Source of the DNA: Fusibacter_A sp965140735
GTDB taxonomy: Bacteria > Bacillota > Clostridia > Peptostreptococcales > Acidaminobacteraceae
DNA: 64,000 bases
Direction of reading: 5' to 3'
Assembly (NCBI GenBank): GCA_965140735.1
Contig: OZ223306.1
Span: 372,001-436,000, forward strand
A program made the position numbers and the translations under genes. Below are positions 8,718-16,680 of the stretch, piece after piece (position 1 is the first letter of the stretch; the number at the start of each line of letters is the position of its first letter). A model generated the notes under the pieces. It was given only the letters and a program-made list of their open reading frames with translations. It was not told where the DNA came from and did not search any database.

Positions 8718-8744
8718 CAATGTCAAGATTTGGCATTGTTTTTT
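8718..8744 (+). terminator. Rho-independent terminator after ABC-F gene
   Basis: CAATGTCAA (8718-8726) pairs with TTGGCATTG (8730-8738), one G-U pair, followed by six T. Confidence 0.8.
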
Positions 8745-8771
8745 ATTTGCAATTAATAAAGGGTGGTCAAA

Positions 8772-11126
8772 ATGAAGAAAATTCTTTTTAGGATGATCGT
8801 ATTATTATTACTTGTTTCCATTTTGGGCGTTTCACTTAACATGTGGGGACAGACTTTATTCATTTCTGAGATTGAAGAGGCTTTATTTGAAAGAGATATG
8901 GTCTATATTGATCAAGTTTTTAATAGATTAAATATTATACTCACTCTTGTTAGTGGTGAGGTTCAAAGTAAGAATACTTTGGAAGACGAAGTTGACGAAA
9001 GCCTCACAAAGTATAATTTTAAAATGCTTAAGTCGGATTTGTTAGCGGAACAACTCTATCTATTGGATAAAAATTATGAATTTATTCAGTCTACTGAAGC
9101 TATAAGTCAAATAAAGTCTATATTAGAACTTCTTGAACAAAATCAAGATAAGTTCTCTATAGATACCAGTTTAAATACATTTGGCTATTACGTAGATTCA
9201 GTAGATCATAAAATAAAAATAGTTTCACAGCAATATTTCAAAAAAACGGGAGTTCACATTATTGAAATCTATGATTTGATACAGATGCTGCTGATTCATT
9301 ACCCAGTAGTTGTATATGAATCCCTATATCCATATATTTTAAATGCGAATAGTGAATACATAGATTCTGATACACATTTTACCGTGGATTTTATTAAGCC
9401 AGATGAACTTGACCAAGCAAAAGAAAAAATAGACATTCCAATGTTGAAAGAGGGGAATTTGATTAGGACAGAGGCTTCAGAAATTATTAATGTCTATCAA
9501 CTCATGTCTTTAGATCGAAAAATATGGTTGGATCACCCCTTACTACTTAAAACAATCACGTATGAACATTTAGAACTCTATAAAATGTTAAAACAAATGT
9601 TTGCATTTATAATAGGAACTATTGCTTTTTTACTAACCTTGACACTGTTAATCTACTATAAATATATTTACAAAGGTTTAATTCAAAAGACGACACTTTT
9701 AAATACTCAAATCATTCAAAATAAGTCAAATCATAATGCCTTCAGCTTTGATAAAACGGGTATTCTTGAGGTTGATGCTATTATGAATGAATACAAAGCA
9801 TTAAAGTTGCTCTTAAATGAGAGAGAAAATTTTATAGCTGAAATGGGTTATTATGACACGATTACAGGTGTAGGCAATATTTATCTATTGGAAAAAGATT
9901 TAGATAAGCTTATATGTGATGCAGATGAAAATGACTATATTAGTTTGGTGTCTATACATTTGAAAAATGATAGAGAAATTGTAGGGCAGTTAAGTAACGA
10001 AAATATCCAAATGTTTTTAAGTACCTTCATGATTCAGGTGAAAACGGCTTTTGGCTCTGATGCTGTTTATAGAACTGCCGATTACACCTTTGCTGCATTA
10101 TCAAATTTAAATTATGAATACGGTGTCGTTGAGCAAATTCAGGGATTTCAAGAGTACATGAAGAAAAGGCTTCCTAATATTGAAATAAAACTGAAGATCA
10201 TTGCTGCAAGATATCCTGAACATGGTCAAAGTGCTGATGAAATGATCAATAATGTAGAAATTGCAAGTCAAAGTCCTTCAAATCAGAGTGTCATTTTTTA
10301 TTCTCAAAAATTGAAAGAAGTTTACCAAAAGCAGTTACAACTTGAAAATGACTTGAAGATGGCGATTAAAAATAATGAAATATTTGTCGTTTATCAACCG
10401 GTGGTTAACCCTTATAATTATAAAATAAAGGGTGTTGAAGCATTGGTTAGGTGGAAAAATAAGCAAGGTGATCATATTTCGCCAGAAATTTTTATACCTA
10501 TAGCAGAGAAACTTGGTATAGTAGAAGAGATTGACAAGTTCGTCTTTGAAAAAAGTTGTCGTATGCTTTTATTGTGGGAAGAAATTTTTGAAGATGATTT
10601 TTTTGTATCCATTAACACATCACCTATTTGGTTTACATCTCCAAAATTTATTCAATATGTGCATGACACAATTATTGAACTAGATGTTAACCCAGCTAAA
10701 ATATGTCTTGAGATCATTGAAACTTGTCTAATTGAAGATATTAATTTAGCAAATGTTATTATTCTTGATGCGAAAAATCTTGGTGTGAAGATCGCTTTAG
10801 ATGACTTTGGAAAAGGATACTCTTCACTCAATTATTTAAGAAATCTAGAAATTGACAAATTGAAAATTGACAAAGATTTTTTGCTTGAGATGGATTTTGA
10901 AAGTCAAGAATATAATCTGATTGATTCTATAGTAGATATGGCGCATCATATGAATTTTGAAGTCGTTGTAGAAGGTGTTGAGGAAATACCTCAGCTTGAA
11001 TATTTAAAGACACTAAATGTTGAAATGATTCAGGGATATTTATTCAGCAAACCTCTGGATAAGACAGAAATGTCTCAACTCTTAATAGAGGGTGGAATCC
11101 TTAATCCGAAGAGTGAAGAAGCATAG
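8772..11126 (+). CDS. Membrane c-di-GMP phosphodiesterase with degenerate GGDEF and intact EAL domain
   Basis: Likely breaks down cyclic di-GMP in response to an outside signal. Residues 1-25 form a first membrane segment, about 26-275 an extracellular sensor region of unknown fold, about 278-302 a second membrane segment. A GGDEF-like domain (about 355-500) keeps the YDTITGVGN entry but has YRTADYTF where RxGGDEF is expected, so it should not make c-di-GMP. The EAL domain (about 530-775) keeps the catalytic set: EALVRW, SINTSP, EIIET, DDFGKGYSSL, VVEGVE and IQGYLFSKP. I start at ATG 8772, preceded by AGGGTGG; a GTG at 8763 would add three residues. A diguanylate cyclase gene follows after 64 bases with a possible -10 (TACAAT, 11158-11163) between them. 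Confidence 0.9.
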   Translation: MKKILFRMIVLLLLVSILGVSLNMWGQTLFISEIEEALFERDMVYIDQVFNRLNIILTLVSGEVQSKNTLEDEVDESLTKYNFKMLKSDLLAEQLYLLDKNYEFIQSTEAISQIKSILELLEQNQDKFSIDTSLNTFGYYVDSVDHKIKIVSQQYFKKTGVHIIEIYDLIQMLLIHYPVVVYESLYPYILNANSEYIDSDTHFTVDFIKPDELDQAKEKIDIPMLKEGNLIRTEASEIINVYQLMSLDRKIWLDHPLLLKTITYEHLELYKMLKQMFAFIIGTIAFLLTLTLLIYYKYIYKGLIQKTTLLNTQIIQNKSNHNAFSFDKTGILEVDAIMNEYKALKLLLNERENFIAEMGYYDTITGVGNIYLLEKDLDKLICDADENDYISLVSIHLKNDREIVGQLSNENIQMFLSTFMIQVKTAFGSDAVYRTADYTFAALSNLNYEYGVVEQIQGFQEYMKKRLPNIEIKLKIIAARYPEHGQSADEMINNVEIASQSPSNQSVIFYSQKLKEVYQKQLQLENDLKMAIKNNEIFVVYQPVVNPYNYKIKGVEALVRWKNKQGDHISPEIFIPIAEKLGIVEEIDKFVFEKSCRMLLLWEEIFEDDFFVSINTSPIWFTSPKFIQYVHDTIIELDVNPAKICLEIIETCLIEDINLANVIILDAKNLGVKIALDDFGKGYSSLNYLRNLEIDKLKIDKDFLLEMDFESQEYNLIDSIVDMAHHMNFEVVVEGVEEIPQLEYLKTLNVEMIQGYLFSKPLDKTEMSQLLIEGGILNPKSEEA

Positions 11127-11190
11127 TGAGGGACTGTTCAAATAGGCATAAATATGTTACAATAATACAACATTTAGGGGGCGATGAGTA

Positions 11191-13305
11191 TTGATAACAA
11201 CATATAATTCTATTGTTGAAATGTGTAATCAAATAAATAATGAAGTTGAGAATGATGATCAAATTTCGCACAAAGTTAAACTTAATTCTTTGAAGACGCT
11301 CTTAAAGGATTTAGATCAAATAACAGATAATTATTTGAAAGCAAGAACTTTGGCCAATTATGCGCTAGAGTTATTTTTTGTTGGAGATATTAGCACTGCT
11401 CACGAAATTGCAATTAAAGCAATGAATTTGAGCCGAAACTTGGATGATAAAGATTTGGATCTTAAAATCATTAAAATCTTAGGTAATGTTCATAAACAAT
11501 CTGGCAGACTTGCATTGGCACTTGACTATTATCATCAGGGATTGCGACTTACAGAACATAAGGATCAAAAGGTTAATTATAAGAGCACTTTAATCAATAA
11601 TATTGCGACAGTTTATGATTCAATGGGGATGAAAGACAAGGCTGTTCAGTATTATAAAGAGGCATTTGAACTGGCTATAAAAGAGTTTAATATTAAGTCG
11701 GTGTATTTAACAGCTTATAATATAATCGATCAATTGTTAGAGAAAAAACAACTGGATGATGTACCACGTTACTTAGAGACAATGACAGAATGCCTTAAGT
11801 CAAAAAAACATCTCGAAGGCTTATATTATATTGCTTTAAGCAAATATCTTAGAATTCAAGAAATGTATACAGAGGCTGAAAATGAGCTTAATAAAGCTGA
11901 GCAGTTGTTTGAGGCGGAACAAGATGCTTCTGGGTTAAATGATGTGAGTTACGAACGTGTGAAACAACTCTCTAGAACTGGACGATTAGAGGATGCTTTT
12001 TTACTTTGTCAAGAAGTCGTTGAAAATTCGGAAAAAATAGAGGACCATGAAATTCTAAGAGATGCTTTGAAGACCTGTTGCCAATTGGCAGAAACGCTTA
12101 AAATGTATGATATTGGATTTGAGAATTATCGTAAGCTTGTGAATTACGATGAAAAAATGATGCATAATATCTATGAGGCAAGTATTTTTCAGCTGGAAGA
12201 AAAGACGGAAATTGAACTCAATGAAAAAATAAAGGAAAACAATGAAAAACTCTTTGAGAATATGAGATTTATACATGAAGTTTCAAAAGATATTTCTAAA
12301 GAGCAAGATTATAGCATGTTAATGAAACTCATTATCCAAAAACTAAAAAGTTTTATTGCATGCGATGCCATTGTGATTGGGTTATACGATAAAGAAAATG
12401 CACTGATTACAAGGCGAACAATGTATCATGATGGTATAATATCCTCTACCTACGATATTGATGTTTCCAATAAGAGTAGCCTTGCTGCGTGGACGATTAG
12501 AAATGGAAAAGAAGTCTATACAGGTCTTAACAGTCAATTAAAATTAGATGATTTTGAGTCTTTAGATGTGAATTTTCCAGATATTGTCGTTCCGTATGAA
12601 ACTGTTTTTTATGTCCCTTTGATTAATGATAATCAAGTAATTGGTGTATTCTCACTTCAAAAATACGAAAAAAATGGTTTTGATCATTATGAACTTGAAA
12701 TGATTAGAGTTTTTTCATCGTATATTTCAATCGCAATAACAAATGCGCTTAAAAGTGAACAAATGATGACATTAAATAAGAAACTTGAACATATTTCAAG
12801 AAGAGATGGCCTCAGTGGTTTGCTCAATAGGAATGCACTTAATGAAGATGTGAATAAAATATTGAATTACATCAAAGTGGATCGTTCAGAGATCGCAACT
12901 ATTTTGTGCGATATTGATTTTTTTAAAGAATATAATGACCAATATGGTCATTTAGAAGGCGATGTAGCCATTAAATTGATTTCGAATATTATTTTTAATG
13001 AATCTTCTCCATTGACACCTTATATCTATCGATTTGGTGGTGATGAATTCCTTGTGATCTTACCCGACACGACTTATGAAAGGGTAAACGTGCTTGTGAA
13101 TAAAATCTTAAAGAGTGTTAATGCGCTCAATATTCCACATAAAGATGTCGGTATTAATAAAAGAGTTACAATTAGTATAGGTGTTGCATTATTTGAGCAT
13201 TATAGTGCTGAAACGACTGAGGATGTTCTGCTTAAAAATGCTGATATTGCTTTATACGGTTCAAAACGTGTGGGAAGAAATCAAGCCCAAATTATTAAAT
13301 TTTAA
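11191..13305 (+). CDS. TPR-GAF-GGDEF diguanylate cyclase
   Basis: Cytoplasmic protein that probably synthesises c-di-GMP. About residues 30-330 are tetratricopeptide-like helical repeats (for example YHQGLRLTEH and YYKEAFELAI units), which bind protein or peptide partners; about 330-365 is a coiled coil; about 370-530 is a GAF-type sensor domain; 540-704 is a GGDEF domain with the intact motif FGGDEF (about 614-619) and RRDGLSGLLNR at its entry. I see no RxxD inhibitory site in the usual place. No membrane segment. The start is TTG 11191, about 9 bases after AGGGGG; the ATG at 11184 is out of frame and leads to a stop after seven codons. Together with the EAL gene just upstream it forms a make/break pair. 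Confidence 0.87.
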   Translation: MITTYNSIVEMCNQINNEVENDDQISHKVKLNSLKTLLKDLDQITDNYLKARTLANYALELFFVGDISTAHEIAIKAMNLSRNLDDKDLDLKIIKILGNVHKQSGRLALALDYYHQGLRLTEHKDQKVNYKSTLINNIATVYDSMGMKDKAVQYYKEAFELAIKEFNIKSVYLTAYNIIDQLLEKKQLDDVPRYLETMTECLKSKKHLEGLYYIALSKYLRIQEMYTEAENELNKAEQLFEAEQDASGLNDVSYERVKQLSRTGRLEDAFLLCQEVVENSEKIEDHEILRDALKTCCQLAETLKMYDIGFENYRKLVNYDEKMMHNIYEASIFQLEEKTEIELNEKIKENNEKLFENMRFIHEVSKDISKEQDYSMLMKLIIQKLKSFIACDAIVIGLYDKENALITRRTMYHDGIISSTYDIDVSNKSSLAAWTIRNGKEVYTGLNSQLKLDDFESLDVNFPDIVVPYETVFYVPLINDNQVIGVFSLQKYEKNGFDHYELEMIRVFSSYISIAITNALKSEQMMTLNKKLEHISRRDGLSGLLNRNALNEDVNKILNYIKVDRSEIATILCDIDFFKEYNDQYGHLEGDVAIKLISNIIFNESSPLTPYIYRFGGDEFLVILPDTTYERVNVLVNKILKSVNALNIPHKDVGINKRVTISIGVALFEHYSAETTEDVLLKNADIALYGSKRVGRNQAQIIKF

Positions 13306-13322
13306 ATTATTTGTAATGGGAC

Positions 13323-13351
13323 TTGACAGTTTTAGAGATGATTGATAAGAT
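13323..13351 (+). promoter_or_regulatory. Strong sigma-A type promoter for hydrogenase maturation leader
   Basis: TTGACA at 13323-13328 and TAAGAT at 13346-13351 with a 17-base spacer. Transcription should start near 13358, giving a leader of about 230 bases before the first full gene. Confidence 0.75.
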
Positions 13352-13375
13352 ATTAACAAACATATTCAAAATTTA

Positions 13376-13401
13376 TGAGCATATGATTTGAGCTTATGAT
13401 T
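13376..13401 (+). repeat. Tandem 13-base direct repeat in the hydrogenase maturation leader
   Basis: TGAGCATATGATT (13376-13388) is followed immediately by TGAGCTTATGATT (13389-13401), one mismatch. Its position 20-45 bases after the predicted transcription start would suit a repressor or RNA-binding site; no matching known operator was recognised. Confidence 0.5.
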
Positions 13402-13466
13402 TTTGTCTAACAATTTTTACCGACCTAACAGTGCAGTGATTCTAATCTGAAAGGGAGTAATCAATC

Positions 13467-13562
13467 ATGATCAATTTCATTATTCCCACAGAGCAATTTG
13501 TTTGGGGAGTGATGAAACTTTTTTGTTATGATATGACCTTCTCTTTGAGAAGGCTTTTTTAA
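13467..13562 (+). CDS. Possible 31-residue leader peptide overlapping a terminator
   Basis: ATG 13467 has a good ribosome-binding site (AAAGGGAG, 13450-13457) and the frame stays open to TAA at 13560-13562. The peptide begins MINFIIPTEQ and ends LRRLF; it is hydrophobic and unknown to me. The terminator hairpin at 13537-13560 lies inside its last eight codons, so translating ribosomes would disturb it. This makes a regulatory role plausible, but coding is unproven. Confidence 0.4.
   Translation: MINFIIPTEQFVWGVMKLFCYDMTFSLRRLF
13537..13560 (+). terminator. Terminator inside the hydrogenase maturation leader
   Basis: CCTTCTC (13537-13543), loop TTT, GAGAAGG (13547-13553), C, six T. It lies between the promoter at 13323 and the gene at 13591. 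Confidence 0.75.
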
Positions 13563-13590
13563 TATTAACGATAGTTTTCGGGAGGTAAAA

Positions 13591-13851
13591 ATGACAAAGA
13601 AAGTAGCCGTAATTAGTGCAATATTAGATGATGCACAGGGCGTTCAAGGTAGATTTAATGAAATTGTATCTGAGTTTAAAGGTATCGTCAAAGGGAGAAC
13701 AGGTATACCCTTTGATCAATATGGCATATCAGTGATCACAATTATAGTGATCGGAGAATTAGATGAGATCAATGGTCTCACAGGAAAACTTGGTAATCTC
13801 AAAAACATTTCAGTTAAAACATCTATTTCGAAAAAGTCCATTGAGGCATAA
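13591..13851 (+). CDS. TM1266-type iron-only hydrogenase system regulator
   Basis: Small protein (86 residues) of the family named for Thermotoga TM1266, which has the ferredoxin-like/ACT-like fold of the NikR C-terminal domain and is found beside [FeFe]-hydrogenase maturation genes. Family signs are the opening KKVAVISAIL, the central GRTGIPF and VITIIVIGELDEINGLTGKLG. It has no DNA-binding domain of its own, so it may sense a ligand and act through a partner. GGGAGG lies before the ATG, and hydG follows after 27 bases. Confidence 0.88.
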   Translation: MTKKVAVISAILDDAQGVQGRFNEIVSEFKGIVKGRTGIPFDQYGISVITIIVIGELDEINGLTGKLGNLKNISVKTSISKKSIEA

Positions 13852-13878
13852 TTCACATTAAAAAATGGAGGCAAATTT

Positions 13879-15291
13879 ATGAAGTACAACGATCATAATT
13901 ACACTGAAGCAAATTTTATCGACCACGAATTGATAGGTCAAGTTTTAGAAAATGCAAAAAAAGCATCGAACGCAGATATTCAAAATGTCATTAAAAAAGC
14001 TGGAGAAAAAAAGGGCTTAACCTATGAAGAAATTGCTATTTTGTTACAAGCAGAATCAAAAGAGCATATATCGCAAATCTATAAAATTGCTGAGAAAATA
14101 AAGAGTGAAATTTATGGCAATCGAGTTGTTATTTTTGCACCGCTTTATGTAAGTGATTATTGTGTAAACAATTGTAAATACTGTGGTTATAAACGAGAAA
14201 ATAAGTTTGCCAGAAGAAAACTTACCGAGGAAGAAATTCGCACAGAAGTTAGAATTCTTGAAAAGATGGGACATAAGAGAATTGCGCTTGAAGCAGGTGA
14301 AGATCCAGTCAACTGTGATATAGATTATATATTGAATGCAATGCAAACGATTTATAGCGAGGCAAGTGAAAAAAGTAACATTAGACGTATCAATGTCAAT
14401 ATAGCTTCAACAACTGTCGAAAATTATAAAAAATTGAAAGCAGCAGATATTGGAACGTATATTCTATTTCAAGAAACGTATCATAAACCAACTTATGAAG
14501 ATATGCATCCAAAATGTATCAAAGGAGATTACGAGTACCATTTAACAGCGTTTGACCGTTCAATGCAAGGTGGCGTTGATGATGTTGGTGCTGGCGTGTT
14601 GTTTGGGCTTGCTGACTACAAGTTTGAAGTATTAGCTTTAATGATGCATAATAAGCATCTTGAAGACAATTACGGCGTCGGATTCCATACTATTTCAGTA
14701 CCACGTATTAAAAAAGCAGAAGGTATGGAAATGGTTGATTTCGAGTCATTGATAGATGATGAGACCTTTAAAAAGATTGTTGCAATCCTCAGAATTGCAG
14801 TGCCTTTCACTGGATTAATATTATCGACAAGAGAAAGCGAAGCAATCAGAAATGAGTTATTGCATCATGGTATTTCTCAACTCAGTGCGGGTTCTTGTAC
14901 AGGTGTTGGTGGTTATAAGGAAGAAGAAGAAGGCAATCATGATATAAAACAGTTTGCAATTTCAGATGAAAGAACACCGGTTGAAGTCTTGAAGGGGTTA
15001 ATTAGTGATGGTTTTATTCCAAGCTATTGTACGTCTTGCTACAGAATGGGACGAACTGGAGATCGTTTTATGAAACTTGCAAAATCTGGTGAAATTCAAC
15101 ACGTATGTCAGCCCAATGCCTTGATGACATTAAAAGAGTATACCCTTGATTTTGGGGATGATGAACTAAAAGAAATGGCAGATCACTTTATCGCGCAAGA
15201 AGTTGAAAAAATCAAAAAAGCAGAGACAAAACAAGTTGTTATACAAGGGCTTAAAGATCTGTCTGAGGGTAAAAGAGATATTTTCTTATAA
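13879..15291 (+). CDS. hydG: [FeFe]-hydrogenase maturase HydG, radical SAM tyrosine lyase
   Basis: Cleaves tyrosine to p-cresol and provides the CO and CN ligands of the hydrogenase H-cluster as an iron-CO-CN unit. The radical-SAM cluster cysteines are Cys95, Cys99 and Cys102 in CVNNCKYCGY. The second, C-terminal cluster that hosts ligand formation is Cys384, Cys387 and Cys410, exactly the HydG spacing CX2CX22C. Length of 470 residues is normal. GGAGG is 8 bases before the ATG. hydF follows after 15 bases; hydE and the hydrogenase itself are not in this window. Confidence 0.97.
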   Translation: MKYNDHNYTEANFIDHELIGQVLENAKKASNADIQNVIKKAGEKKGLTYEEIAILLQAESKEHISQIYKIAEKIKSEIYGNRVVIFAPLYVSDYCVNNCKYCGYKRENKFARRKLTEEEIRTEVRILEKMGHKRIALEAGEDPVNCDIDYILNAMQTIYSEASEKSNIRRINVNIASTTVENYKKLKAADIGTYILFQETYHKPTYEDMHPKCIKGDYEYHLTAFDRSMQGGVDDVGAGVLFGLADYKFEVLALMMHNKHLEDNYGVGFHTISVPRIKKAEGMEMVDFESLIDDETFKKIVAILRIAVPFTGLILSTRESEAIRNELLHHGISQLSAGSCTGVGGYKEEEEGNHDIKQFAISDERTPVEVLKGLISDGFIPSYCTSCYRMGRTGDRFMKLAKSGEIQHVCQPNALMTLKEYTLDFGDDELKEMADHFIAQEVEKIKKAETKQVVIQGLKDLSEGKRDIFL

Positions 15292-15306
15292 ATTTGGGAG
15301 GTTAAA

Positions 15307-16497
15307 ATGAATAAAACACCTAATGCAAATCGCTTCCATATCGGTATTTATGGGAATAGAAATGCGGGAAAATCATCACTTTTTAATGCTATTATTGGTC
15401 AAGATATTGCAGTAGTTTCTGAAGTTGAAGGGACAACAACAGATCCTGTTTTTAAGGCGATGGAACTCATTCCCTTTGGACCCGTTGTCTTTATAGATAC
15501 GGCTGGACTTGATGATGATGGTTTGCTGGGAGACTTAAGGGTTGAAAAATCAAAGAAGATGTTGAGTAGAACAGATTTTGCGATTTATCTTGTGGATGGC
15601 ACTGCACCAGATATTCAAGAATATAAAGAAATGACAGGGACTTTTAAAAAATATAGAATTCCATTTATGTGCGTGGTCAATAAATCGGATGTATTAAATG
15701 AGGTACAAAAACAAGAGATTATTTCGAATTTTGGCGAAGTTACTTTTGTCTCAACAAAGGTAATGTCTGATATTCATAATCTCAATCAAAAATTGATGAA
15801 TCAATTGACAAAGCTTGAAGAAGAACCTGTAATTGTGGGTGATCTTTTACCATATGGCAGTACTGTCGTACTGGTAGTACCAATTGATTCAGAAGCGCCA
15901 AAAGGTAGAATTATATTGCCTCAAGTTCAGCTGATTAGAGATTGTTTAGACCATGGTCTTAAAAGCTATGTGGTAAGAGATACGGAACTTGAAGAAGCGT
16001 TAAAGGAACTCCCAAAGGTAGATTTGGTTGTGACGGATTCTCAAGCGTTTGGGGAAGTCAGTAAAATTGTGCCAGCACATATCAAGTTGACCAGTTTCTC
16101 AATTCTCTTTGCACGTCAAAAGGGGAACATAAAGAGTCTACTTGACGGGGTTCATGCATTTAAAGCTCTGAAATCAAATGCTAAAGTTTTAATTTCAGAG
16201 AGCTGCACGCACAATCATTCTCATGAGGATATCGGTCGTGTTAAAATTCCTAAACTCATTCGAAATAAAATTTCGGATCAGGTTGAAATCACTTTTTCAA
16301 TGGGACACGATTTTCCGGAAAATCCAAATGAATTTGATATGATTATTCATTGTGGTGCTTGCATGATGAATCGAAAGAGTATGCAAACTCGAATTGATTT
16401 ATGCGAAAATCAAAATGTATATATCACAAACTATGGGTTGGCACTGGCTTATTTCAACGGTATTTTAGAGCGAAGCATCGAAATTTTAAATTTATAG
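15307..16497 (+). CDS. hydF: [FeFe]-hydrogenase maturase HydF, GTPase and cluster scaffold
   Basis: Scaffold on which the two-iron subcluster is assembled and from which it is handed to the hydrogenase. The GTPase domain has P-loop GNRNAGKS (16-23), a switch threonine stretch EGTTTDP and DTAGLDDDG; NKSD gives guanine recognition. The dimerisation domain follows, and the C-terminal cluster-binding residues are Cys300 and His302 in CTHNH and His348-Cys349-Cys352 in HCGAC, the HydF pattern CxH...HCxxC. 396 residues, normal length. It closes the operon: a terminator follows. Confidence 0.97.
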   Translation: MNKTPNANRFHIGIYGNRNAGKSSLFNAIIGQDIAVVSEVEGTTTDPVFKAMELIPFGPVVFIDTAGLDDDGLLGDLRVEKSKKMLSRTDFAIYLVDGTAPDIQEYKEMTGTFKKYRIPFMCVVNKSDVLNEVQKQEIISNFGEVTFVSTKVMSDIHNLNQKLMNQLTKLEEEPVIVGDLLPYGSTVVLVVPIDSEAPKGRIILPQVQLIRDCLDHGLKSYVVRDTELEEALKELPKVDLVVTDSQAFGEVSKIVPAHIKLTSFSILFARQKGNIKSLLDGVHAFKALKSNAKVLISESCTHNHSHEDIGRVKIPKLIRNKISDQVEITFSMGHDFPENPNEFDMIIHCGACMMNRKSMQTRIDLCENQNVYITNYGLALAYFNGILERSIEILNL

Positions 16498-16526
16498 ATA
16501 AAAAATCATTATAGTGTCAAGACGAT

Positions 16527-16579
16527 AAAAGGCATATCCTAAAAGTTGTTAAACTTTTGGATAGAGCCTTTTATTTTTA
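16527..16579 (+). terminator. Rho-independent terminator after hydF
   Basis: AAAAGGC...GCCTTTT outer stem with matching inner segments TATCC/GGATA and AAAAGTT/AACTTTT, followed by a T-rich run. Confidence 0.8.
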
Positions 16580-16680
16580 TTTCATATTAATTGTCAGAAC
16601 TGATGAAATGATTGTTTAAATTTCCAGCGAGTGGTTAAAAATAGGATAGGAGAATTTGTTTCAAAAAAGAAGGTGAAGAA

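Noticed and set aside
11184..11207. ATG start for the TPR-GAF-GGDEF gene
   Set aside because: The ATG at 11184 is out of frame with the long gene and stops after seven codons; it is also too near AGGGGG. The TTG at 11191 fits the spacing and frame.
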